This document shows positions 50,289 through 58,459 of a DNA stretch of 64,000 nt, one piece after another. Source of the stretch: CAVQLX01 sp963811605 (GTDB taxonomy: Bacteria > Desulfobacterota > Binatia > DP-6). Below the pieces are notes generated by a model. The model worked only from the letters and a program-made list of their open reading frames with translations, was not told the DNA's origin and did no database searches. The stretch's first letter is position 1. Each line of letters begins with the position of its first letter. A program made the position numbers and the translations under genes. The stretch covers positions 1,054,001 to 1,118,000 of the forward strand of contig CAWESA010000010.1 of the NCBI GenBank assembly GCA_963811605.1. The letters run 5' to 3'.

Positions 50289-53063
50289 TCACCCCGCCAG
50301 CGCCTGCAGGATGCGATCGTTCGCCCGCTGCAAGCGGTCGCTCAGAATGCGCGACAGGTTGAGCAGCACGCGCGACGCGATGCGGGGATAGCGCCGCTGG
50401 ATGCGCTGCAGGAAGTGCTCGTCGACGGCAAGCGCCTCGACGTCGCTGGCCGCCACCACGTCGGCCGAGCGCTCGTTGCCGCCGCGCACGAGGCCCATCT
50501 CGCCGAACACGTCGCCGCGCTGCATCTCGGCGACGCGTTGCCGCTCCCGGCCCGCACCGATCCAGACGTCGGCGTTGCCCTGGATGATGACGTACATCTC
50601 GTCGCCACGCTCGCCCTGCCGCACGATCGACTCCCCGGGCTTGAAGCGCTTCAGGTCGCCCATGAGCGTGACGACGCGCGCCTGCGAGGGTCGCAGGCCG
50701 GCGAACAGCGGAATGGTGCGCGCCGGATCCTCGCCCAGCTTGACCCCCAGGAGGTCCCACAGCGTGATGATCTTGACCGACGCGAGCAGCGCCGGAAGCA
50801 GCACGAGGTTGGCGGCCAGCGCGGTCACCATGGTGATGCTGGTCAGGCGGCCGAAGTCCTGGATGGGGATGAAGCTCGAGAAGGCGAAGGTCAGGAAGCC
50901 GAGCGTGAGCGCCACCGTGGTGTAGATGATCGGGGCCCCGACGCGACTGAGGGCGCGTCCGATGGCGGCGCGCTGATCGGTCTCGCCGCGCAGCTCGAGG
51001 TTCAGCCGCGCCATGTAGTGGATGGTGGAGTCGATGGCGATGCCGAGCGCGATGGCGGCGATCAGGCTGGTGCCCAGGTTGAGGTCGACGCCGAGCCAGC
51101 CCATGACCCCGAAGAAGACCAGGATCGGGATCACGTTCGGCAGAATGGCGAGGAAGCCGATCCGGACGGACAGGAACATGAGCGACAGGACGACGAAGAT
51201 GATGCCGAGGGCGAGGGCCAGGCTCTTCACCTGGCCGGCCACGATCTCCGACGTCGTGCCGGTGAGCAGGACGAGGTTGCCGGTGAGATGGACCCGGAGC
51301 TCGGCCGGGAAGCGATTCGCCACGTACTCGCGGATGCGCGCCAGGGTGTGCTCCACGGCGCGGGAGCCCGACAGCGTCGTTCGCACCAGGATGCTCGCCT
51401 CGGAGAAGTCGCGCGTCACGACGCTCGAGAACGTCTCGGGGCTCTGCTGGACCAGCTTCAGCACGGGCTCGAGCTGGGCCGGATCCTCCCAGAACGTGCG
51501 CGGCTTCTCGGCCGGCACCGCGTCGCCGTGCTCGTTGACCACCAGGTCGCCGCCGGTGCTCGCGGTGAGCCCCGACTCGAGCAGCTCGAGGTAGTCGACG
51601 ATCGAGATCGACGACGTGATCCCGGGCAGCGTGCGCAGGTACTGCTGCAGGTCCTTCATCAGCCACAGGTTGACCCAGCGCTTGAGCGAGTCCGGCCCGG
51701 GCCCCTGGATGACGACGTAGAACGGGTTCGAGCCGACGATCTCCCGGTTGATGATCTCGTTGGCCTGGCGGACCTCCGAGCGCGTGCTGAAGTAGTTGAG
51801 GAAGTCGGAGTCCACGGCGATGCGCCGCATGCCGAGAAACGCGATCCCGGCGATGACCGCGGTGATCCACCAGATGGGACGCGGCGAGCAGGCGACGAGG
51901 CGCGCGAGGCGCCCGAGCAGCCCGCTGAGTGCAGGGGAGCCGTCGCGGGCGCGGCGCGCGACGCGCTCGACCGGCAGCAGCGCGAGCGTCGCGGGGAGGA
52001 ATGTGAGGCAGACGATGCCCAGGAAGAAAACGCCGATGGCGGCGAACAGACCGAGCTCCCAGATGGCGGGAATGCGGTTCACCATCAGGGCCGCGAAGCC
52101 GATCACGGTCACCAGCACGGAGATGGAGAGCGGGAGCCAGACGCGCTCGAACGCCCGCTCCACAACCGGCACGCGCTCGGTGCCCTCCTCCGCCTGCTCG
52201 TAGTAGCGTGCCATCACGTGGATCGCGTACGAGCTCCCGACCACGAGCAGGAGCGGCGGCAGGACGAAGGTGCCGAGCGTGATGGCGCGCCCCGACAGCA
52301 CCAGCACGCCGAGCGTCCACACCAGCGCGATCATGACGGCGGCGAGCGGCAGGATGACGCCGCGCTTGGTGCGGAACGAGATCCAGAGGCTCAGGATGAC
52401 GATGGCGAGCGCGATCGGCGTGAAGAACAGCAGGTCGCGACGCATGAGCCGGACCGCCGCCAGCTTCACGTGCGAAGCGCCGGTGTAGTAGAACTGCTCC
52501 GGCCCCGCGCTGGCGTCGAGAATCTCGCGGATCCTGCCGTCGAGCCCGAGGCTGGCGTACTGCGCGTCCGTCAGGGGCTCGAAGAACACGTTGATGGCGG
52601 CGCCGCGGCCGCTCGCCGACACCAGGTTCTCGCGATACAGCGGCACGGCCTTCAGCTTGGCACGCAGCGCCTCGACGTCCCCGGCCGACGGCGGGATCTT
52701 CGGCAACAGCGGGGGCGGGTTGAAGACGTCGGCGGCGACGTCCTTCGCGTTGGCGATGCTGAGCACGCTCTGCACCCCGGGCAGCTTGCCGAGCGCGGTG
52801 GTGACCCTGGCGATCTTGGTGAGGGCCTCGGGCGTGAAGACGTCGCTGCCCAGCATGCCGACGACACCCACGTCGTCGCTGCCGAACTGGCGCCGCACCT
52901 CCTGGTAGAAGGCCACCTGGGGATCGCCGGCGGGCAGGACGCTCTCGAGGGCGTTCTGGATGTGCACCTGGACCGCGAACGCGCCCAGCACCGCGGTCAC
53001 GAGCAGGATCGCGGCGACGACCCTGCGGGGATGCCGCACGAGCCAGGCGGCTAGGCGTTGCAT
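50289..53063 (-). CDS. MMPL/RND-family transporter fused to a cyclic-nucleotide-binding domain
   Basis: A 924-residue protein. Residues about 1-770 form an RND exporter of the MMPL/HpnN type: 12 membrane helices in two halves, each with a large periplasmic loop, and the proton-relay-like GTSLIAAIALGIAIDSTIHYMARL in helix 10. The last 140 residues are a cyclic-nucleotide-binding domain: LFAGLRPSQARVVTLM, FKPGESIVRQGERGDEMYVIIQGNADVW, and the phosphate-binding cassette FGEMGLVRGGNERSADVVA with Glu and Arg both present, so ligand binding is plausible. This is a built-in regulatory domain on a lipid/hydrophobe exporter. It is divergent from the GT2 gene, 79 bp apart. Confidence 0.85.
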   Translation of the reverse strand: MQRLAAWLVRHPRRVVAAILLVTAVLGAFAVQVHIQNALESVLPAGDPQVAFYQEVRRQFGSDDVGVVGMLGSDVFTPEALTKIARVTTALGKLPGVQSVLSIANAKDVAADVFNPPPLLPKIPPSAGDVEALRAKLKAVPLYRENLVSASGRGAAINVFFEPLTDAQYASLGLDGRIREILDASAGPEQFYYTGASHVKLAAVRLMRRDLLFFTPIALAIVILSLWISFRTKRGVILPLAAVMIALVWTLGVLVLSGRAITLGTFVLPPLLLVVGSSYAIHVMARYYEQAEEGTERVPVVERAFERVWLPLSISVLVTVIGFAALMVNRIPAIWELGLFAAIGVFFLGIVCLTFLPATLALLPVERVARRARDGSPALSGLLGRLARLVACSPRPIWWITAVIAGIAFLGMRRIAVDSDFLNYFSTRSEVRQANEIINREIVGSNPFYVVIQGPGPDSLKRWVNLWLMKDLQQYLRTLPGITSSISIVDYLELLESGLTASTGGDLVVNEHGDAVPAEKPRTFWEDPAQLEPVLKLVQQSPETFSSVVTRDFSEASILVRTTLSGSRAVEHTLARIREYVANRFPAELRVHLTGNLVLLTGTTSEIVAGQVKSLALALGIIFVVLSLMFLSVRIGFLAILPNVIPILVFFGVMGWLGVDLNLGTSLIAAIALGIAIDSTIHYMARLNLELRGETDQRAAIGRALSRVGAPIIYTTVALTLGFLTFAFSSFIPIQDFGRLTSITMVTALAANLVLLPALLASVKIITLWDLLGVKLGEDPARTIPLFAGLRPSQARVVTLMGDLKRFKPGESIVRQGERGDEMYVIIQGNADVWIGAGRERQRVAEMQRGDVFGEMGLVRGGNERSADVVAASDVEALAVDEHFLQRIQRRYPRIASRVLLNLSRILSDRLQRANDRILQALAG

Positions 53064-53142
53064 GGCGGGCGCACCATACCGCAGCCGCGGGTGCCGCGGC
53101 GAGGGTTGGGTAGGGCGCGCGCGGCCGGCACGCTATACCGCC

Positions 53143-54165
53143 GTGGTGGCTGGCTCCCCCTCCCGTCCCCGGGTCTCGGTCCTGCTCCCGGCGCGCGACG
53201 CGAGCGCGACGCTGCCCGCGGCGCTTTCTAGCCTGCGCCGCCAGACGTTCACCGACTGGGAATGCCTCGTCGTCGACGACGGCTCCCGGGACGGGACGCG
53301 GACGGCTGCCGCCACCGCCGCGGCCGGCGACGGCCGCATCGAGACCATCACGATCGCTCCCAGCGGCCTGGTCGGCGCGCTGACCGTCGGGCTCACGCGC
53401 TGTCGTGGCGAGTACGTCGCGCGGGTGGACGCCGACGACGTGATGCGACGCGATCGGCTCGCGCGCCAGGTGGCTGCGCTCGACGCCCGTCCGGACCTGG
53501 CGGCCGTGGGCGCCCACGTCCGCTTCTTCCCGCGACGCGCCATGACGGACGGCCTGCGCGCCTACGAGCGCTGGCTGAACGGGATCGACGGGCCGGTCCG
53601 CGTCCGTGCCGAGGCGTTCGTCGAGTGTCCCGTCGCCCACCCGACCCTGACCGTCCGGCGCGCCATCCTGACCGAGTTCGGCTATCGCGACCGCGGCTGG
53701 CCGGAAGACTACGACCTCGTCCTCCGCCTGCTCGCCACAGGCCACGAGATCGGCATCGTGCCGCACCGGCTGCTGGCCTGGCGCGACGCACCCACCCGGC
53801 TCACGCGCACACATCCCGCGTACACCCTCGAGCGCATCACGGCCTGCAAGGCGGCGTTCCTGGCCGCGGGGTTCCTCGCGGGCGCCGACGCCTACGTCCT
53901 GTGGGGATATGGCGACACGGGACGCGCGCTGCACCGGGCGCTACGCCGCCACGGCAAGCGGCCGTCGCACATCGTCGAGGTGCACGCCGGACGGCTCGGG
54001 AACCGGATCCACGGCGCACCCGTGGTGCCGCCGGATGCGCTGGCGGGGCTGCCGAAGGGACGGCTGGTGGCATCGGTGGCGGGCGCCGCCGCGCGCGCGG
54101 AGATCCGGCACTTCCTCGCCGGCCTGGGCTGGGTCGAGACGGGCGACTTCGTCTGCGCGGCGTAG
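53143..54165 (+). CDS. Glycosyltransferase family 2
   Basis: A 340-residue GT-A enzyme: PRVSVLLPARDASATLPAALSSLRRQTFTDWECLVVDDGS at the N-terminus with the first Asp pair, then VARVDADDVMRRDRLARQ (DXD motif as DADD) and EDYDLVLRLLATGHEIG with the catalytic-base region. A second domain of about 90 residues (VLWGYGDTGRALHRALRRHG) looks like a dinucleotide-binding fold; a similar tail occurs in some sugar transferases of this kind. The start is one of two adjacent GTG codons. Confidence 0.75.
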   Translation: MVAGSPSRPRVSVLLPARDASATLPAALSSLRRQTFTDWECLVVDDGSRDGTRTAAATAAAGDGRIETITIAPSGLVGALTVGLTRCRGEYVARVDADDVMRRDRLARQVAALDARPDLAAVGAHVRFFPRRAMTDGLRAYERWLNGIDGPVRVRAEAFVECPVAHPTLTVRRAILTEFGYRDRGWPEDYDLVLRLLATGHEIGIVPHRLLAWRDAPTRLTRTHPAYTLERITACKAAFLAAGFLAGADAYVLWGYGDTGRALHRALRRHGKRPSHIVEVHAGRLGNRIHGAPVVPPDALAGLPKGRLVASVAGAAARAEIRHFLAGLGWVETGDFVCAA

Positions 54166-54173
54166 CGCCGCCG

Positions 54174-55319
54174 TCAGACGACGAGCGGCGTGGAGACGCC
54201 GTCCGGATAGACCGAGGGCGCGAAGAACCAGGTCTCGAAGGCGTAGCGCCAGTTGGGCATCCCTTCCACGGCGTGCGTCTTGTGGAGGGTGAGGTGATCG
54301 AAGATCAGGACGTCGCCCTCCTCGCACTCGGGTTGCCAGATGGGCACGCCGGGCAGCTCGCGGGCGATGGTCGCGGGCGACAGCGACCAATCGTAGATCG
54401 AGCCCGGCTCGCCGACCGGCAGGATGCGGTCGAGTGCGAGGGGATAGAGCGCCATGCCGGGCGCGTCTCGGCCGCACCGCGAGAGCGCGAACCAGACGTT
54501 GACCGTGCGGATGTTGGGTCCGAGGAAGGCGCCGTCCTGGTGCCAGCTGGCCTGGCGCAGGCGCCAATCCTGGGCGTGCACCCGGAACATCGTGACCTTC
54601 TCGGCCGCCAGCACCGGCCGCTCGCCGAGGTAGGCGCCGATCAGGTCGTCGAGTCCGACCTCGCGCACCGTTTCGATCAGCTCGAAGAAGCCGCGCGGCG
54701 AGTCCGCGGCCAGGACCGCGTTCGCCTGGCGGCGCCAGTTGCGATCGATCTCGGGATTGCGGATGGCGGCGAGCGGGTCGTACCAGGTGGCCGTCTCGGG
54801 CGTCGCGCGTGCCGCCTCCGTTGCGTCGTAGGCCTCGAAGACGCGGTCGACGGCATGCCGCAAGCGTGCGACCCGCGGCCTCGGCACCAGCCCGCGCACC
54901 CAGAGCGAGCCGTGGCGCAGGATGCCGGTGCGCATGACGGCGAGGCTCAGATCGGCAGCCTGCACCACCGGCGGCCCCTCCCCCGCGCCCGGGACGTCGT
55001 CCGGCACGGACGGAGGCCACGGCGGCGTCAGCGAGCAATCGAGCTGCGCGTAGGCGGCGAGGCGCAGGCGCATGATGCGCCGTTCGAGCGCGCCGTCGCG
55101 CCGCAGCCGGTTCGCCTGCACGAGCGCTTCGAGCGCGTCGGGCAGGCGGCCTTCCCGCTCGAGCGCATCGCCCAGCGCCCGTGCACGGTCGGCGTCGAGG
55201 CCGTGCGCCAGGATCTCCTCGCGCACGATGGCTGCGTCCGGCTCGCCCGGCTCCCCGGCCAGGGCCTCGGACGATCGCGCGGGACGTGACCGGGTGAGTG
55301 CGGCGAGGAGAGATCGCAT
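54174..55319 (-). CDS. Phytanoyl-CoA dioxygenase family (PhyH) protein
   Basis: A 381-residue protein. The last 230 residues match non-heme Fe(II)/2-oxoglutarate oxygenases of the PhyH group: the metal-binding His-x-Asp in ASWHQDGAFLG, and a distal His in FDHLTLHKTHAVEG, with the 2-oxoglutarate-binding Arg probably in the following YAFETWF region. It would hydroxylate a hydrophobic substrate. The N-terminal 110 residues are helical and not part of the family. Convergent with the GT2 gene, divergent from the quinone reductase gene. Confidence 0.8.
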   Translation of the reverse strand: MRSLLAALTRSRPARSSEALAGEPGEPDAAIVREEILAHGLDADRARALGDALEREGRLPDALEALVQANRLRRDGALERRIMRLRLAAYAQLDCSLTPPWPPSVPDDVPGAGEGPPVVQAADLSLAVMRTGILRHGSLWVRGLVPRPRVARLRHAVDRVFEAYDATEAARATPETATWYDPLAAIRNPEIDRNWRRQANAVLAADSPRGFFELIETVREVGLDDLIGAYLGERPVLAAEKVTMFRVHAQDWRLRQASWHQDGAFLGPNIRTVNVWFALSRCGRDAPGMALYPLALDRILPVGEPGSIYDWSLSPATIARELPGVPIWQPECEEGDVLIFDHLTLHKTHAVEGMPNWRYAFETWFFAPSVYPDGVSTPLVV

Positions 55320-55431
55320 GGCGGAGGGGGCCCCGCGCAGACACGGGTCCCTCCGGATCCGCTAGCCGAACCGGTCAGCGATTGCAAAGCTTTTCTGGCG
55401 CGAGGGCGCGGGATCGGCTAAGGCACCGAGC

Positions 55432-56406
55432 ATGCGCGCCGTCGTCGTCGATCGCTGGATGGAGCCTGCCGACCTGGTCGTTCGCGAGGTTCCGGAGCCG
55501 GCCCTCGGCCCGGGCATGCTGCGCGTCGCCGTGCGCTCCGCCGGCTGCAACTTCTTCGACATCCTGATGGTGAAGGGTCAGTACCAGATGAAACCGCCCT
55601 TCCCCTTCGTACCGGGCGCGGAGCTGGCCGGCGTCGTCGAGGACGTCGGCCCGGATGTCACGGACTTCGCTCCGGGCGATCGCGTCATGGCTTCGGCCGG
55701 GCTGGGCGGCTTCGCGGAACGTGCCGTCGTGCCGTCGCGCGCCGCCTATCGCCTGCCCGAAGGCATGTCCTTCGACGCCGGCGCCGCATTCCCGATCGTC
55801 TATCCCACCTCGTACGCGGCCCTCGTGTTTCGCGCCCCGGCCAAGCCTGGCGACTGGCTGCTCGTCCACGCGGCCGCGGGGGGCGTCGGCATCGCCGCGG
55901 TGCAGATCGGCAAGGCGCTCGGCGCCCGCGTCATCGGCACGGCGGGCGGCGAGGAGAAGCTCGAGGTCGTGCGCCGCGTCGGCGCCGACGTCGCGCTCGA
56001 CTACCGTGACCAGGGCTGGGTGGACCGCGTCAAGGAGATCACGGACGGTCACGGGGCCGATCTCATCTACGACTCGGTCGGCGGCGACGTCACCGACGCG
56101 TCGCTCAAATGCATCGCCTGGAACGGCAAGCTCCTGGTCATCGGCTTCGCCAGCGGGCGCATCCCGGAGGTCAAGCTGAACCGCGTGCTCCTGAAGAACA
56201 TCTCGCTCGTCGGTCTGCACTGGGGTGCCCACGCCATGCACGAGCCGGGACGGATCGGCGAGACCTTCTGCGCGCTGTTCGGTCTGTACGCGAAGGGCGC
56301 GGTCGAGCCGGTCATCTACCGGCGCTACGGGCTCGACGAGCTGCCGGCGGCGCTCGAGGCGCTCGGCTCGCGGCGAAGCTACGGCAAGATCGTCGTCGCC
56401 CCGTAA
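55432..56406 (+). CDS. NADPH:quinone oxidoreductase-like (zinc-independent MDR) enzyme
   Basis: A 324-residue medium-chain reductase: N-terminal GroES-like domain (VRSAGCNFFDILMVKGQYQMKPPFPFVPGAELAGVV), then the Rossmann glycine motif AAAGGVGIAAVQIGKALGA. The catalytic zinc ligands are absent, so it belongs to the quinone oxidoreductase branch that reduces quinones or enoyl compounds with NADPH. It precedes the GH1 gene by 7 bp on the same strand. Confidence 0.85.
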   Translation: MRAVVVDRWMEPADLVVREVPEPALGPGMLRVAVRSAGCNFFDILMVKGQYQMKPPFPFVPGAELAGVVEDVGPDVTDFAPGDRVMASAGLGGFAERAVVPSRAAYRLPEGMSFDAGAAFPIVYPTSYAALVFRAPAKPGDWLLVHAAAGGVGIAAVQIGKALGARVIGTAGGEEKLEVVRRVGADVALDYRDQGWVDRVKEITDGHGADLIYDSVGGDVTDASLKCIAWNGKLLVIGFASGRIPEVKLNRVLLKNISLVGLHWGAHAMHEPGRIGETFCALFGLYAKGAVEPVIYRRYGLDELPAALEALGSRRSYGKIVVAP

Positions 56407-56413
56407 TCGGCGC

Positions 56414-57601
56414 ATGCCGGCGCGCGGCTTTCCCGACGGCTTCCTCTGGGGCACCGCCACCGCGGCGCACCAGGTGGAAGGCAACAACTGGAACAACGAC
56501 TGGTGGGCGTGGGAGCACACGCCGGGCTCCCCGTGCCAGGAGCCCAGCGGTGACGCCTGCGATCACCACCACCGCTTTCCGGACGACATCCGGCTGCTCG
56601 CGGAGCTCGGCTTCGGCGCGTACCGCTTCTCGCTCGAGTGGAGCCGCATCGAGCCCGAGGACGGCGAGTGGTCGCGCGCGGCGCTCGACCACTATCGACG
56701 CATGTGCGCCGCCTGCCTCGAGCACGGCGTCGCCCCCGTCGTCACCTTCCATCATTTCACGACACCGCGCTGGGTCGCCGCGCGCGGCGGCTGGACCGAG
56801 CCGGCGACGGCCGACCTGTTCGCACGGTTCTGCGAGCACGCAACGGCGCATCTCGGCGACCTGGTGGCGCGCGCCTGCACGCTGAACGAGCCCAACATCG
56901 TCGCCAACTTCGGACACCGCTGGGGGCTGTTCCCGCCCGGCGTGCGGGACCCGGCGGCGCACCGGCGCGCCAACACGGTGCTGATCGCGGCCCATCGCAA
57001 GGCGGTGACGGCGATCAAGAGCGGGCGCGGACACGCGCCCGTCGGCCTCACCCTCGCCATGCAGGACCTGCAGGCGGTGGACGGCGGCGAGGCGATGCGC
57101 GACGCCGAGCGTCGGGTGACGGAAGACGTGTTCCTGGAAGCGGTGCGGGGCGACGATTTCCTCGGCGTCCAGACCTACACCCGCCTGCGCTACGGGCCGG
57201 ACGGGATGCGCGCGCCGGAACCCGGCGTGCCCACCACGCAGATGGGCTACGAGTTCTGGCCCGAGGCGCTCGAGGCCACGCTGCGCCGCGCCTGGGACGT
57301 CACGCGGCAGGTGCCGCTCCTGGTCACCGAGAACGGCATCTCGACCGCGGACGATCGCGAGCGCATCACCTACGTCGAGCGCGCGCTGCGCGGCGTGCTG
57401 GCGTGTCTGGCCGACGGCGTGGACGTCCGCGGCTACGTCTACTGGAGCCTGCTCGACAACTTCGAGTGGGTGTTCGGCTACCGGCCGACCTTCGGACTCG
57501 TCGCCGTCGAGCGCGCGACCCAGCATCGCACCGTCAAGCCGAGCGCGCGCTGGCTCGGCGCCGTGGCGCGTGCGAACCGCCTCGCTCCCGACGCGGGCTG
57601 A
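56414..57601 (+). CDS. GH1-family beta-glucosidase-like enzyme
   Basis: A 395-residue retaining glycosidase: FPDGFLWGTATAAHQVEG at the N-terminus, acid/base Glu159 in TLNEP and nucleophile Glu306 in VTENG, plus the conserved YVYWSLLDNFEW near the C-terminus. Typical members are about 430-480 residues, so this is somewhat short but complete in motifs. It hydrolyses beta-linked glucosides or galactosides. Downstream of the quinone reductase gene, so probably co-transcribed. The start MPARGFPDGF follows that gene's stop by 7 bp. Confidence 0.88.
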   Translation: MPARGFPDGFLWGTATAAHQVEGNNWNNDWWAWEHTPGSPCQEPSGDACDHHHRFPDDIRLLAELGFGAYRFSLEWSRIEPEDGEWSRAALDHYRRMCAACLEHGVAPVVTFHHFTTPRWVAARGGWTEPATADLFARFCEHATAHLGDLVARACTLNEPNIVANFGHRWGLFPPGVRDPAAHRRANTVLIAAHRKAVTAIKSGRGHAPVGLTLAMQDLQAVDGGEAMRDAERRVTEDVFLEAVRGDDFLGVQTYTRLRYGPDGMRAPEPGVPTTQMGYEFWPEALEATLRRAWDVTRQVPLLVTENGISTADDRERITYVERALRGVLACLADGVDVRGYVYWSLLDNFEWVFGYRPTFGLVAVERATQHRTVKPSARWLGAVARANRLAPDAG

Positions 57602-57612
57602 CGTCGCGCGGG

Positions 57613-57798
57613 CTATTCCGCGGCGATTGGCGTCCCGAGAAGCGTGAGCGCGTTGAAGAGCAGGACCCAGTCGCCGCGCGTCACGTAGCCCTGGAGATCG
57701 TCCGCGGTGCAGCGGAAGGGAAGGTCCGGATCTTCCCAGTACTCGACCGGCTCGCCGTCGAGGTAGAAGTGCTGCCGGGTAGTGCCGAGACCGTTCAT
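57613..57798 (-). CDS. 61-residue protein with a sigma-54 promoter
   Basis: A small protein of unknown function starting with ATG after an ideal ribosome binding site (AGGAGGGTCA). It is acidic in the middle (YLDGEPVEYWEDPDL) and ends in a hydrophobic stretch (WVLLFNALTLLGTPIAAE), suggesting a short membrane-associated or cofactor-binding peptide. Transcription is probably driven by the perfect -24/-12 sequence at 57822-57837, which puts the start only about 13 bases before the ATG, i.e. just upstream of the ribosome binding site. It is convergent with the GH1 gene, 11 bp away. Confidence 0.65.
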   Translation of the reverse strand: MNGLGTTRQHFYLDGEPVEYWEDPDLPFRCTADDLQGYVTRGDWVLLFNALTLLGTPIAAE

Positions 57799-57821
57799 TG
57801 ACCCTCCTGCTCCAGGAGAGG

Positions 57822-57837
57822 AGCAACCGTGGTGCCA
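57822..57837 (-). promoter_or_regulatory. Perfect sigma-54 (-24/-12) promoter
   Basis: On the minus strand TGGCAC-CACGG-TTGCT matches the consensus TGGCAC-N5-TTGCW at every defined position. The predicted start site is near 57811, immediately before the ribosome binding site of the 61-residue gene. A 31-bp inverted repeat begins two bases upstream of the -24 element and could hold activator sites. Confidence 0.75.
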
Positions 57838-57838
57838 G

Positions 57839-57942
57839 CACTGTCCAGGTGGCGGGCCGGCCCGGGGCGAGTGGTCGAGGTGCAGGGATGTTGCTGGGGA
57901 AGAAGCGGTGCCGCCCCCGGCCGTCCCGCCACCTGGACAGTG
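57839..57942. repeat. Long imperfect inverted repeat upstream of a sigma-54 promoter
   Basis: Arms 57839-57869 and 57912-57942 match at 29 of 31 positions; the outer 18 bases (CACTGTCCAGGTGGCGGG and its complement) are perfect. The loop is 42 bases. The element sits directly upstream of the sigma-54 promoter of the 61-residue gene, and its far arm lies about 114-131 bases before the predicted start site, a normal distance for enhancer sites. A small mobile palindrome is the alternative. No target-site duplication is visible. Confidence 0.7.
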
Positions 57943-58228
57943 GCTGTCACAGCGATGAGACGGTGCACGGTCCGGTGACGTGTCGCCCCCGGGCCTCGCC
58001 GTGCTGCGGAAGCGAGTGGGGGCGCCCCGTCCCACCCGTTCACGAATCACCTCTCATCCGGAGACAGGCTCCGAGAACGCGCGGGCGAGACTCGACCCCT
58101 GGCCGGCCCGGCGACCTCGCCCGCGTGGAGCGATCGAGACGGGGGAGCCCGCCCGCATGACAGCGGGTGTGGGGCCGATCGGGGCTCGACGCCGGTGCGT
58201 CGGTCCTGACCGGTAGCCCGCGCGGCGC
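57943..58228. other. Non-coding gap between the inverted repeat and the small basic gene
   Basis: I see no gene with a credible start, ribosome binding site and codon bias here. The region is GC-rich and without a clear repeat or promoter. Confidence 0.4.
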
Positions 58229-58381
58229 TCAGACCGTGCGGAGCTTCGGCTTCTTCTTGACGACGACCACTTCCTGACCGTTCACCTTGACGGTGCGCCG
58301 GTCAGAAGGCACGTCGCGCTGCGGCCTCGCGGCGCGATCCTCGCGCCATTTCCGCAGCTCCTTCTCCAGGTTCTCGAGCAT
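58229..58381 (-). CDS. 50-residue basic protein downstream of rpoD
   Basis: A short reading frame with a good ribosome binding site (GGAGGGATGG, 4 bases before ATG). The product is strongly charged: MLENLEKELRKWRED at the start and QEVVVVKKKPKLRTV at the end, giving a helix followed by a beta strand and a basic tail. It lies 78 bp after rpoD on the same strand and could be co-transcribed with it. Function unknown. High third-position GC supports it being real. Confidence 0.55.
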   Translation of the reverse strand: MLENLEKELRKWREDRAARPQRDVPSDRRTVKVNGQEVVVVKKKPKLRTV

Positions 58382-58459
58382 CCATCCCTCCGGCCGCCCG
58401 GGGCTCCCGCTGTCGGGTGCCCGGCCCCAGCCGGCCCATGTTCGACTCCGCGCCCGCTC

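Noticed and set aside
48948..53054. A 1368-codon plus-strand frame and a 1770-codon minus-strand frame across the methyltransferase and MMPL region
   Set aside because: Low-complexity Arg/Asp/His-rich translations that conflict with recognised genes in other frames.
57839..57942. The inverted repeat as an insertion sequence end
   Set aside because: No transposase gene, no target duplication and only about 100 bp between the outer ends.
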